The notes beneath the pieces were generated by a model that had not been told where the DNA came from, searched no databases, and was given only the letters and a program-made list of their open reading frames with translations. Shown in pieces: positions 1 to 6,391 of a stretch of 9,542 bases of DNA; position 1 is the stretch's first letter; the number at the start of each line of letters is the position of its first letter. Made by a program: the position numbers and the translations under genes. Origin of the DNA: Thermoplasmata archaeon (GTDB lineage Archaea; Thermoplasmatota; Thermoplasmata; RBG-16-68-12); NCBI GenBank assembly GCA_021788795.1, contig JAJYKG010000069.1:1-9542 (forward strand), read 5' to 3'.

Positions 1-1158
1 GTCCAGGGAGAGGCGAAGGTCCTTCGCGAGCCCCTCCAGGCCTTGGCGCGCGAGGCTCGCGTCCAAGGGAAGCCTCCCGCCGAGCAGCGAGGGGCCGAGC
101 GACCCCGCGACCAGGTCCGCGTCCGTGACCGTGGGCCGTGTCCCTCCCTTGCCGTAGGCCACGGGCCCCGGATCCGCCCCGGCGCTCTCCGGACCGACCC
201 GGAGGGCGCCCCCGCGGTCCAGGGAGGCGAGGCTGCCGCCCCCGGCGCCCACGGACTCGATGTCCACGACGGGCAGGGCGAGGGGGAACGTCTCGACGGC
301 GGCTTCCGTGGTCCACTGAGCCCGACCGTCCACCACCGCGGAGAAGTCGGCGCTTGTCCCGCCCATGTCGAAGGTGATCAGGTTCCTGCGACGGGACGCG
401 CGGGCGAGCGCCGCCGCGGCCGCGACGCCGCCCGCGGGGCCGCTGAGGACGATCTCCACGGGCCGTTTCCGCACGCCCGCCTCGGAGGCCACGCCGCCAC
501 CGGATTTCATGACGACGAAATCGTGTCCGAGCGCGTCGCGGAGGTCCTGGAGGTAGCGGGAGACGAGGGGCTTCACGTAGGCGTCCAGGACCGTGGTCGA
601 GGCACGCTCGTATTCGCGGAACTCGGCGAGGACCTCATGGCTCACGGAGACCGGCAGGTCGCCGAGCGCCTCCCTGAGCCGCGCCTCGTGTCGCGGCCGG
701 AGGAAGGAGAAGAGGAGGCACACCGCGACGGACTCCGCGCCGAGGGCGCGGACCTCGCGGACGGCGCGGCGCACCTCGCGCTCCGTCAACGGGCGCGCGG
801 CCCGGCCGCGGGCGTCGACCCGTTCCCGAACTCCGAGGCAGAGCTCGCGGGGGACCGTGGGAGATGGACGCGTCACGCGGAGGTCGTAGAGGCTCGGGCG
901 GTTCTGGCGCCCGATGGTCAGGAGGTCCTCGAAGCCCGAGGTGGTGAGGAACGCAGTGCGGGCTCCCTTGCGCTCCAGGATCGCGTTCGTCGCCACGGTG
1001 GTCCCGTGGGCCATGCCGTCCGCGCCGAGCTCCCGCATGCCCGCGAGGACCGCGCGGGACGAATCCCGCGTCGACGGGACCTTGGTCGTCACGACCTCGC
1101 GGCCGCGGAACCCGACGAAGTCGGTGAAGGTCCCGCCCACGTCCACGCCGACGTCCAC
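1..1158 (-). CDS. hyuA: Hydantoinase/oxoprolinase, HyuA-type subunit (partial; C-terminus beyond left edge)
   Basis: This is the N-terminal 386 codons of an N-methylhydantoinase A/5-oxoprolinase family protein, which performs ATP-dependent opening of a cyclic amide such as 5-oxoproline or a hydantoin in the cytoplasm. Visible motifs are an ASKHA-type phosphate-1 loop DVGGTFTD (residues 6-13), HGTTVATNAI (51-60), the second phosphate motif DMGGTSAD (264-271), SVGAGGGS (302-309) and a typical block from GPESAGADPGPVAYG (322-336) to TVTDADL (343-349). Family members are usually about 650-700 residues, so a little over half is present. I chose the GTG at 1156-1158 because it places the usual few residues before DVGGTFTD; a GTG at 1144-1146 would start at the motif itself. 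It lies 66 nt downstream of trpB on the same strand and may be read through from it. HyuB is not visible, and substrate specificity cannot be read from the sequence. Confidence 0.93.
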   Translation of the reverse strand, partial: MDVGVDVGGTFTDFVGFRGREVVTTKVPSTRDSSRAVLAGMRELGADGMAHGTTVATNAILERKGARTAFLTTSGFEDLLTIGRQNRPSLYDLRVTRPSPTVPRELCLGVRERVDARGRAARPLTEREVRRAVREVRALGAESVAVCLLFSFLRPRHEARLREALGDLPVSVSHEVLAEFREYERASTTVLDAYVKPLVSRYLQDLRDALGHDFVVMKSGGGVASEAGVRKRPVEIVLSGPAGGVAAAAALARASRRRNLITFDMGGTSADFSAVVDGRAQWTTEAAVETFPLALPVVDIESVGAGGGSLASLDRGGALRVGPESAGADPGPVAYGKGGTRPTVTDADLVAGSLGPSLLGGRLPLDASLARQGLEGLAKDLRLSLD

Positions 1159-1224
1159 GAGCGAGGATAGCGGGAAGGGCTCAAGGCCTTTGCCGCCCGG
1201 GCCGCCGGAAGGCTTCGGTCGCCC

Positions 1225-2589
1225 TCAGTGCGTCCCACTCCCGCCGTTGTGCCCGTTGTTCCCCAGGTTCCCCGCGAGGTACTGCGCGTAGCCCTCCATG
1301 TCGAGGAGTCCGTGCCCGCTGTAGTTGAACGCGATCACCTTCGCCTCGCCCGTCTTCTTCGCCTCGAGCGCGAGGTCGATCGCTCCGCGGATCGCATGCG
1401 CCGTCTCCGGGGCGGGGATCAACCCCTCGGTCTTCGCGAAGAGCTCCGCCGCCTGGAACGTCGTGAGCTGTGGCACCGCCCGCGGCTCCACGATGCCCGC
1501 GTCCAGGAGGACGCTCAGGGTCGGCGCGCTCCCGTGGTACCGCAGGCCGCCCGCGTGGATGGGCGAGGGCATGAAGTCGTGGCCGAGGGTGAACATCTTG
1601 ATCAGCGGCGTCATGCCGGCCGTGTCGCCGAAGTCGTACTCGTAGCGCCCCGCGGTCATCGAGGGCACGGACTCGGGCTCGACGGCGATGAAGCGCGTCT
1701 CGGAGCGGCCGTGCAGTCGCTCCCCGATCATGGGATACGTGAAGCCGCCGAAGTTGGAGCCTCCGCCCACCGCGCCGACCATGTAGTCCGGCTCCACGTC
1801 CGCAAGCTCGAACTGCTGGAGCGCCTCCAGGCCGATGACGGTCTGGTGCATGAGCACGTGGTTCAGCACCGAGCCGATCGAGTACTTCGTGTTGGGCGTC
1901 GTGACCGCAGCCTCGAGGGCCTCGGAGATCGCGATGCCCAGGGACCCCGGGTTGTCCGGGCTCTTCTCCCGGAGCTTGCGGCCGTAGCTCGTCTGGTCGC
2001 TCGGGCTCGGGTAGACCTCCGCGCCGAAGAGGCGCATGAGGTGCTTCCGGTACGGCTTCTGGTCGTACGAGACGCGGACCATGAAGACCTTCGCGGTCAT
2101 CCCGAAGTAGTTCGTCGCGAGCGCGACCGCGGAGCCCCACTGCCCCGCGCCCGTCTCCGTCGTGTAGTTCTCGACGCCCTCCTTGCGGGCGAAGTACGCC
2201 TGGGCGATCGCCGTGTTGGGCTTGTGCGACCCGACGGGCGAGAGATCCTCGCGCTTGTAGTAGATCCTCGCCGGCGTCTTCAGGAACGCCTCGAGGCGCT
2301 TCGCGCGGTACATCGGCGTGGGCCGCCCGAGGCGGAGGTACGCCTCGCGCAGCTCGTCCGGGATCGGCTCCGTGGCGTTCCCGCTCATCTCCTGGCGGAT
2401 GATCTCCTTCGGGAAGATGGGCTCGAACGCCTCCGGCCCCACGGGCTCCTTCGTCCCGGGATGGAGGGGCGGCGGCAGCGGCGAGGGCAGGTCGGGCAGG
2501 ATGTTATACCAGGCGCGGGGGAGGTCGTCCATGTCGAGAAGGATCTTCACCGCGCCCTCGCCCGCCGTCTCGCCACGCATCGTTTGCAT
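1225..2589 (-). CDS. trpB2: Tryptophan synthase beta chain, TrpB2 type (PLP-dependent)
   Basis: This 454-residue protein is a PLP enzyme of the TrpB2 branch, which condenses indole with L-serine to give tryptophan. The PLP lysine is K123 in GSHKPN (120-125), the catalytic glutamate is E145 in ETGAGQWG (145-152), the phosphate cup is GGGSN (275-279), and SGHG (424-427) lies near the C-terminus. The long N-terminal part (LPRAWYNILPDLPSP, 23-37) and the GSHKPN rather than GAHKxN loop are typical of TrpB2, not of TrpA-coupled TrpB1. The C-terminal tail is Asn/Gly-rich. No trpA is visible nearby, which fits a stand-alone TrpB2. The ATG at 2587-2589 follows a GAGGCGG stretch and sits about 16 nt after the expected transcription start. 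An ATG at 2578-2580 and a GTG at 2548-2550 (giving VKILLDMDD) are alternative starts. It is divergent from the ACT-domain regulator gene. Confidence 0.95.
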   Translation of the reverse strand: MQTMRGETAGEGAVKILLDMDDLPRAWYNILPDLPSPLPPPLHPGTKEPVGPEAFEPIFPKEIIRQEMSGNATEPIPDELREAYLRLGRPTPMYRAKRLEAFLKTPARIYYKREDLSPVGSHKPNTAIAQAYFARKEGVENYTTETGAGQWGSAVALATNYFGMTAKVFMVRVSYDQKPYRKHLMRLFGAEVYPSPSDQTSYGRKLREKSPDNPGSLGIAISEALEAAVTTPNTKYSIGSVLNHVLMHQTVIGLEALQQFELADVEPDYMVGAVGGGSNFGGFTYPMIGERLHGRSETRFIAVEPESVPSMTAGRYEYDFGDTAGMTPLIKMFTLGHDFMPSPIHAGGLRYHGSAPTLSVLLDAGIVEPRAVPQLTTFQAAELFAKTEGLIPAPETAHAIRGAIDLALEAKKTGEAKVIAFNYSGHGLLDMEGYAQYLAGNLGNNGHNGGSGTH

Positions 2590-2628
2590 CGGAACCGCCT
2601 CGGATACTCGACCACGAAAACCTGAACA

Positions 2629-2636
2629 CTATATAA
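2629..2636 (-). promoter_or_regulatory. TATA box of trpB2
   Basis: On the minus strand the sequence reads AACGTTATATAG, a good archaeal TATA element in an AT-rich island within GC-rich DNA. Transcription would start roughly 25 nt downstream, near 2605, leaving a leader of about 16 nt before the ATG at 2589. It is placed nearly mirror-symmetrically to the plus-strand box at 2652-2660. Confidence 0.65.
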
Positions 2637-2651
2637 CGTTTATGCGTACTG

Positions 2652-2660
2652 TTGTATATC
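2652..2660 (+). promoter_or_regulatory. TATA box of the ACT-domain regulator gene
   Basis: TTGTATATC on the plus strand is TATA-like and back-to-back with the trpB2 box. A start near 2683 would leave a leader of about 43 nt that carries a GAGG Shine-Dalgarno at 2714-2717, eight bases before the ATG at 2726. Confidence 0.5.
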
Positions 2661-2725
2661 TATGCACTAAGCAAAGCCAAAGGATTAACCTTCCATGTAC
2701 TCTTGCGCGCATCGAGGATTCCCTC

Positions 2726-3226
2726 ATGTGGGCACGCTTCCGCACGCATTTCAAAGGCTTCCCCGCGCAGGAAAAGGTCGCGCAGATGATGGTCCTCTAC
2801 GGACTCCGCGTCCACGAGGGGCACGTCTTCTGCGGCGACATCAAGGTCTCGGACACGGCGATGGCCCGCGCCTCCGGCGTCGACCGCCGCGTCGTGACCG
2901 CGACCGTGGCGACCATCGAGAAGAACCAGGACCTTCGCTCCTTCTACGACCGGCTCCGCCCGGTCTGCCACCTGAGGGACGTCGCGCCGCTGATGAACTG
3001 GGGCGCGCTCGAGATCATCGCGACGAACGCGTCCAAGCCCGGCATCCTGGCCGGCGTCGCGGCGATCATCGCGGAGGCGGGCATCAGCGTCCGCCAGGTC
3101 GTCATCGACGACCCCGAGATCTTCGACGAGCCGAAGGGGTTCATCGTCACGGAGGCCCCGGTGCCGGAGCGGCTCCTGCCGCGGATCAAGCAGGTGGACG
3201 GCGTCAAGTCCGTCGTCCTGGTCTGA
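2726..3226 (+). CDS. ACT-domain regulator of amino acid metabolism (COG2150-like)
   Basis: This is a 166-residue protein with two parts. Residues about 14-82 look like a helix-turn-helix/winged-helix module (KVSDTAMARASGVDRRVV, 40-57, followed by a helix and a short strand). Residues about 95-166 form an ACT domain (ASKPGILAGVAAIIAEAGI at 102-120, then a strand with VRQVVIDDPE and a final VKSVVLV). ACT domains bind amino acids at dimer interfaces, and this arrangement matches archaeal predicted regulators of amino acid metabolism in COG2150. The ATG at 2726 is preceded by GAGG (2714-2717) and gives the usual family length; the open frame continues upstream to an ATG at 2642, inside the promoter, which I reject. 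Its position divergent to trpB2 suggests, but does not prove, control of tryptophan or aromatic amino acid genes. The ligand is unknown. Confidence 0.87.
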   Translation: MWARFRTHFKGFPAQEKVAQMMVLYGLRVHEGHVFCGDIKVSDTAMARASGVDRRVVTATVATIEKNQDLRSFYDRLRPVCHLRDVAPLMNWGALEIIATNASKPGILAGVAAIIAEAGISVRQVVIDDPEIFDEPKGFIVTEAPVPERLLPRIKQVDGVKSVVLV

Positions 3227-3266
3227 GGCGGCACCCTTTTCGCCCTGGAGCGCCCTCCGCGGCGGC

Positions 3267-3866
3267 GTGACATGGCGCTCCCTCCTGCGGGTCGTCGACT
3301 TCCAGGAACTGCTCACCTCCCAGGCGGCTCTCGCGGACCGCCTCGCCGCGGAGGGGCCGGCCGGCGTGCAGAGCCCCGAGGCGCAGACCCTCCAGGCGGG
3401 TTTCAACCTCCTCGCCAAGGTCCTGTTCACGCAGCGCGCGAACGTGCGGGACCTGCACGACCTCGCGTGGCTCGACCACCTCGTCGTGGCCCACGGCGGC
3501 GGGCTGGCGAAGACCTGGGAGGGGGAGAGGAGCCGCGAGGCGTGGGAGGCCCTCGCGGAGAGCCGCGGGCGGCTCGGGCAGCTCGTGCCGCGGCGCGGAC
3601 CGTCGTGGACCTCGGTGCCGCTCACCGGCGTCGCGGGGCTCTCGGACCTGAAGCTCGAGTGCGGCGCGACGCCTGCGGTCCGCGCGGGGGCGGTACCTCA
3701 CGAGGAACTGCTCGAGCTCGCGTCGGAGACGGCCCACGCGCACGCGCCACACGCGGAAGGCCGCGTCGCCCTCGAGGACGTCCACCGCCTCGCCGTGGCG
3801 GCCCGCAAGATCGGGAGCGAGAGCGTCGCCTTGGTCTACGCCGCGTCCGTCTTCGACTCAGCGTGA
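3267..3866 (+). CDS. Hypothetical protein (199 aa), unknown function
   Basis: I do not recognise this protein. It is read as real because its composition is balanced, while the overlapping frames are dominated by Arg/Pro/Gly, and because it fits neatly between its neighbours. It is mostly predicted helix: residues about 10-30, 36-75 (TLQAGFNLLAKVLFTQRANVRDLHDLAWLDHLVV region) and 86-106, then a Pro/Gly-rich linker (107-122), and a C-terminal helical part (145-184) with a His-rich stretch HAHAPHAEG (157-165). No signal peptide, membrane segment, metal-binding Cys cluster or nucleotide-binding motif is visible. The start is the GTG at 3267; no in-frame ATG is near. It begins 40 nt after the ACT gene stop and may share its transcript, or use the CCCTTTT at 3234-3240 as a weak promoter. 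Its last 9 nt overlap the convergent CoA-binding gene. Confidence 0.72.
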   Translation: MTWRSLLRVVDFQELLTSQAALADRLAAEGPAGVQSPEAQTLQAGFNLLAKVLFTQRANVRDLHDLAWLDHLVVAHGGGLAKTWEGERSREAWEALAESRGRLGQLVPRRGPSWTSVPLTGVAGLSDLKLECGATPAVRAGAVPHEELLELASETAHAHAPHAEGRVALEDVHRLAVAARKIGSESVALVYAASVFDSA

Positions 3867-4268
3867 GGCGACGAGCTTCCGGTGGGCGATCATCATGCAC
3901 GCGTTCTGCACGACGATCTTGCCCGCGGCCTCCGCCTTCCGCGCCGCGGCCTCGTTCTCGATCCCCTGCTGCATCCAGATCACCTTTGCGGGACCGCGGA
4001 TCGCCTCGTCCACGATGGGCGGGACGTCCTCCGAGGGGCGGAAGATGTCGACGACGTCGTAGGGTTCGTGGATGTCGGAGAGGGACTTGTAGGATTTCTC
4101 GCCCAGGATGACGTCGGCGGTGGGGTTCACCGGGATGATGCGGTAGCCCTGGTCCTGCAGGTACTTCGGGATCTTGTGGGCATCCTTCTCCGGGTTCTTC
4201 GAAGCGCCCACGACGGCGATCGTCTTCGCCTCCGAGAGGATCTTGAAGAGCGTGGCGTTGTCCACCAT
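3858..4268 (-). CDS. CoA-binding domain protein (YccU-like, COG1832)
   Basis: This 136-residue protein is a single Rossmann-like CoA_binding_2 domain. It shows IAVVGASKNPEKDAHKIPKYL (17-37) as the nucleotide-binding turn and following helix, GYRIIPVNP (41-49) as the next strand, VVDIFRPSED (72-81), and the characteristic VIWMQQGIENEAA (96-108) and KIVVQNACMMIAH (117-129). Length and architecture match the stand-alone YccU family, homologous to the N-terminal CoA-binding domain of acyl-CoA synthetases and succinyl-CoA ligase alpha. The physiological role of the family is not settled. The ATG at 4266-4268 has GGAG four bases upstream. It starts 33 nt after the Nudix gene on the same strand, so the two are probably one transcript, although a TTTAAG at 4301-4306 could serve as its own TATA box. 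Confidence 0.9.
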   Translation of the reverse strand: MVDNATLFKILSEAKTIAVVGASKNPEKDAHKIPKYLQDQGYRIIPVNPTADVILGEKSYKSLSDIHEPYDVVDIFRPSEDVPPIVDEAIRGPAKVIWMQQGIENEAAARKAEAAGKIVVQNACMMIAHRKLVASR

Positions 4269-4301
4269 GGTTCTCCCGCGGAGGCTATGCGCCTGTCGCC
4301 C

Positions 4302-4703
4302 TTAAACGTTCTTCGGGAGCGTGTCCCGGAGGACCTTCTTCAGGTGCGGCTGGAGCCTGAGCGTCGCGATTTCTGCGGCCGTGCACCACCGGATCTCGGA
4401 GTGCTCGTCGTTCGCGATGCGCGGCTCGCCCTGCCAAGCCGTCACGAGGTACAGGTGATGGTGGTACGTCTCCTTCGACGTCGGGTCCTTGTCCTCGTAT
4501 TCGTGCAGGAACTTCGCCGAGGTGACGCGGATGCCCAGCTCCTCGTACAGCTCGCGGACGAGCGTGTGGGCCGGGGTCTCGCCCGCCTCGCGGTGTCCGC
4601 CGAAGGCGTCCCACCGGTTCGCGAAGCGGACCCGGCTCGTGCGCCTGCCCAGGAGCACCTTCCCGTCGCGGACCACCAGGGCCGTGGAGGTGTAGTGGAC
4701 CAT
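4302..4703 (-). CDS. Nudix hydrolase (MutT-like)
   Basis: This 133-residue single-domain protein hydrolyses a nucleoside diphosphate linked to another moiety, with substrate not readable from sequence. The Nudix box is complete: GHREAGE (residues 36-42), seven residues, then RELYEELGI (50-58), matching G-x5-E-x7-R-E-U-x-E-E-x-G-U with all metal-binding glutamates. The N-terminal strand TALVVRDGKVLLGRR (7-21), ANRWDAFGG (28-36) and a late EIRWCTAAEI (103-112) are typical. The size matches MutT/8-oxo-dGTP or related house-cleaning enzymes, but isopentenyl diphosphate isomerase-like or other Nudix activities are not excluded. The ATG at 4701-4703 has no clear Shine-Dalgarno; a TATA-like CCTTGTGG at 4726-4733 sits at leaderless distance. 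It is divergent from the GAN nuclease gene and followed by the CoA-binding gene. Confidence 0.92.
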   Translation of the reverse strand: MVHYTSTALVVRDGKVLLGRRTSRVRFANRWDAFGGHREAGETPAHTLVRELYEELGIRVTSAKFLHEYEDKDPTSKETYHHHLYLVTAWQGEPRIANDEHSEIRWCTAAEIATLRLQPHLKKVLRDTLPKNV

Positions 4704-4725
4704 CGCATGACCGCATGCCGGGGTC

Positions 4726-4740
4726 CCACAAGGGGTTTGC
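4726..4740 (-). promoter_or_regulatory. Candidate promoter of the Nudix gene
   Basis: Minus strand GCAAACCCCTTGTGG resembles the BRE plus TATA arrangement upstream of L7Ae (GAAACCCTTTTATAA). It lies 23-28 nt before the ATG at 4703, which would give a leaderless transcript. The box is weak by TATA content, so this is an inference. Confidence 0.35.
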
Positions 4741-4809
4741 GGCGCCCTCCCGAAACACGCCCGCTGGCCCGCGCGAGGCTGCGTGCGCCGTCCCCCTCCC
4801 GCTCCGGCC

Positions 4810-4833
4810 TGTTATCGTTAACTAACGATAACA
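4810..4833. promoter_or_regulatory. Perfect 11-bp inverted repeat with 2-nt spacer; candidate operator
   Basis: The left arm TGTTATCGTTA (4810-4820) and right arm TAACGATAACA (4823-4833) are perfect reverse complements around an AC spacer. The element is AT-rich in a GC-rich intergenic region between the divergent Nudix and GAN nuclease genes, 107 nt from the first and 86 nt from the second. Its length and symmetry are those of a dimeric transcription-factor site; I could not match it to a named regulator. It is not U-tract associated and is AT-rich, so a terminator is less likely. Confidence 0.6.
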
Positions 4834-4880
4834 CGAGCGACTCGGCCTCCAGGCCACGCCGCCGCCCACGTCCACCCCAT

Positions 4881-4893
4881 CCAAACCTTCATG
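4881..4893 (+). promoter_or_regulatory. Candidate promoter of the GAN nuclease gene
   Basis: CCAAACCTTCATG resembles the BRE/TATA layout of the L7Ae promoter (AAACC followed by a T-rich hexamer). The TTCATG part lies 26-31 nt before the ATG at 4919, predicting a leaderless or nearly leaderless mRNA. The box is weak, so confidence is low. Confidence 0.35.
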
Positions 4894-4918
4894 GCCTGTG
4901 GTCCGCTAGACGAACCCG

Positions 4919-6391
4919 ATGGAGGCGGTCGCCCAGGAGATCGCGGAGCGGCTGCGGGCCGCACCGTTCGTGAAGGTGGTCACGCACATCGACACGGACG
5001 GCATCACGGGCGGCGCGATCGCGTCCGAGGCCCTCGCCCGCGCGGGCATCGAGCACGAAATCGCTTTCGCGAAGCATCTCGACGAGGCGGGGCTCACGGC
5101 CGTCAAAAGGGAGGGCCACCCGCTCGTCTGGTTCGTCGACCTGGGCGCGGGCATGCTCCACGCGATGCACGGCCTCGACGCCGTGATCACGGACCACCAT
5201 GTCCCCACCGAGCGGGAGGTGCCCAAGGCCCTCCGCGGCGACCTCCTGAAGTTCGCGGAGTCCGCGGACCGCGTCCTCATGCTCAACCCGCACCTCGAGG
5301 GCAGCGGCAGCGACGTCGCCAGCGGCGCCGGCTGCGCGTACGCCGTGGCCAAGGCCCTCGACCCGAAGAACGCAGACCTCGCCGCGGTCGCCGTCGTGGG
5401 CGCGGTCGGCGACATGCAGGAGGCCGAGTTCCGGAGGCTCGAGGGCTACAACCGCACGATCCTCGCGGACGGCGAGGCGGCGGGCGTCCTGAAGGCCGAG
5501 ATGGACCTGCGCCTGTTCGGCCGCGAGACGCGGCCGGCCTACAAGATGCTCCAGTACGCCTCGGACCCGTGGATCCCGCGGCTCAGCGGGAACGAGGAGG
5601 CGTGCATCGCCTTCCTCCTGGAACTCGGGATCGACCTCAAGGTGGGCGAGCACTGGCGCTCCTGGTCGGACCTGGACCGCGGCGAGAAGCAGCGCGTCGT
5701 CTCCGCGCTGGTGACGCACATGCTCGAGCGCGGCTGCGGCGTCAAGTCCGTGGAGCGCCTCGTGGGGGAAGCGTACACCCTGGTGAAGGAGCCCGTGGGA
5801 AGCCCCACGCGGGACGCGAAGGAGTTCGGCACCCTGATGAACGCGTGCGGCCGCTACGACGAGCCTGAGGTCGGCTACCGCGTGTGCCGCGGCGACCGGG
5901 ACGAGGAGCTGGCGAAGGCCCTGCGGCTCCTCCGCGGCCACCGCGCGTACCTCGTGGAGTCCATGGAGACGATCCTGGAGTCCGGCATCCGCGAGATGGG
6001 CGCCATCCAATACTTCCACGCGCACGACAAGATCCGCGACACGGTCGTCGGCATCGCGGCGAGCATGGCCCTCAACCAGAACGGGACGCCGAAGAGCCTC
6101 CCCATCATCGCGTTCGCGAACGCGGAGGACGGGATCAAGGTCTCCGGCCGCGGGACGCGGGAGCTCGTCGCGAAGGGGCTCGACCTCGCCGCGGTCATGC
6201 AGGCCGCGTCGAAGGCCGTGGGCGGCCAGGGGGGCGGGCACCACGTCGCCGCGGGGGCCACGATCCCTCCGGGGACGGAGCAGGCCTTCCTCGAGATCGC
6301 GGACCGCATGGTGAGGGAGCAGCTCCATGCCCGAGGGCCGTCCGCGGACGCCGGGGAGGACGCTGCGGGTGCGGCTCGTCCTTCGCCCTAG
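4919..6391 (+). CDS. Archaeal RecJ/GAN-like DHH-DHHA1 single-strand nuclease
   Basis: This 490-residue protein is a DHH-family phosphoesterase of the archaeal RecJ/GAN type, a Mg/Mn-dependent exonuclease that in other archaea associates with GINS and the replicative helicase as a Cdc45-like partner. All DHH motifs are visible: THIDTDGITGG (22-32) with D25 and D27, VDLGAG (73-78) with D74, TDHH (91-94), and VVGAVGD (159-165) with D165. The C-terminal DHHA1 domain carries GGQGGGHHVAAG (435-446), the GGGH/AAG substrate-binding loop. Conserved catalytic residues suggest an active nuclease. The last 17 residues are an Ala/Gly/Pro-rich tail. The ATG at 4919 starts just before the first helix and is at leaderless distance from a promoter-like CCAAACCTTCATG; a start at 4891 is in another frame. 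Its stop shares bases with the convergent gene's stop. Confidence 0.93.
   Translation: MEAVAQEIAERLRAAPFVKVVTHIDTDGITGGAIASEALARAGIEHEIAFAKHLDEAGLTAVKREGHPLVWFVDLGAGMLHAMHGLDAVITDHHVPTEREVPKALRGDLLKFAESADRVLMLNPHLEGSGSDVASGAGCAYAVAKALDPKNADLAAVAVVGAVGDMQEAEFRRLEGYNRTILADGEAAGVLKAEMDLRLFGRETRPAYKMLQYASDPWIPRLSGNEEACIAFLLELGIDLKVGEHWRSWSDLDRGEKQRVVSALVTHMLERGCGVKSVERLVGEAYTLVKEPVGSPTRDAKEFGTLMNACGRYDEPEVGYRVCRGDRDEELAKALRLLRGHRAYLVESMETILESGIREMGAIQYFHAHDKIRDTVVGIAASMALNQNGTPKSLPIIAFANAEDGIKVSGRGTRELVAKGLDLAAVMQAASKAVGGQGGGHHVAAGATIPPGTEQAFLEIADRMVREQLHARGPSADAGEDAAGAARPSP

Noticed and set aside
43..1170. Long plus-strand open frame of 375 codons
   Set aside because: It is antisense to hyuA, whose motifs are unmistakable; the translation is Arg/Glu/Gly-rich without family motifs, as expected for shadows in GC-rich DNA.
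1228..2625. Plus-strand open frame of 465 codons
   Set aside because: It is antisense to trpB2 over its whole length and has the Arg/Val/Leu-heavy composition of a shadow frame.
2642..2725. N-terminal extension of the ACT regulator from the ATG at 2642
   Set aside because: It would place the start codon inside the divergent promoter, upstream of the TATA box, and adds sequence foreign to the family; the ATG at 2726 has a Shine-Dalgarno.
3204..3785. Minus-strand open frame opposite the 199-residue hypothetical gene
   Set aside because: Its composition is Arg-rich and its start lies inside the plus-strand gene with no promoter; the plus-strand frame fits the neighbours better. Some doubt remains because neither has a recognised family.
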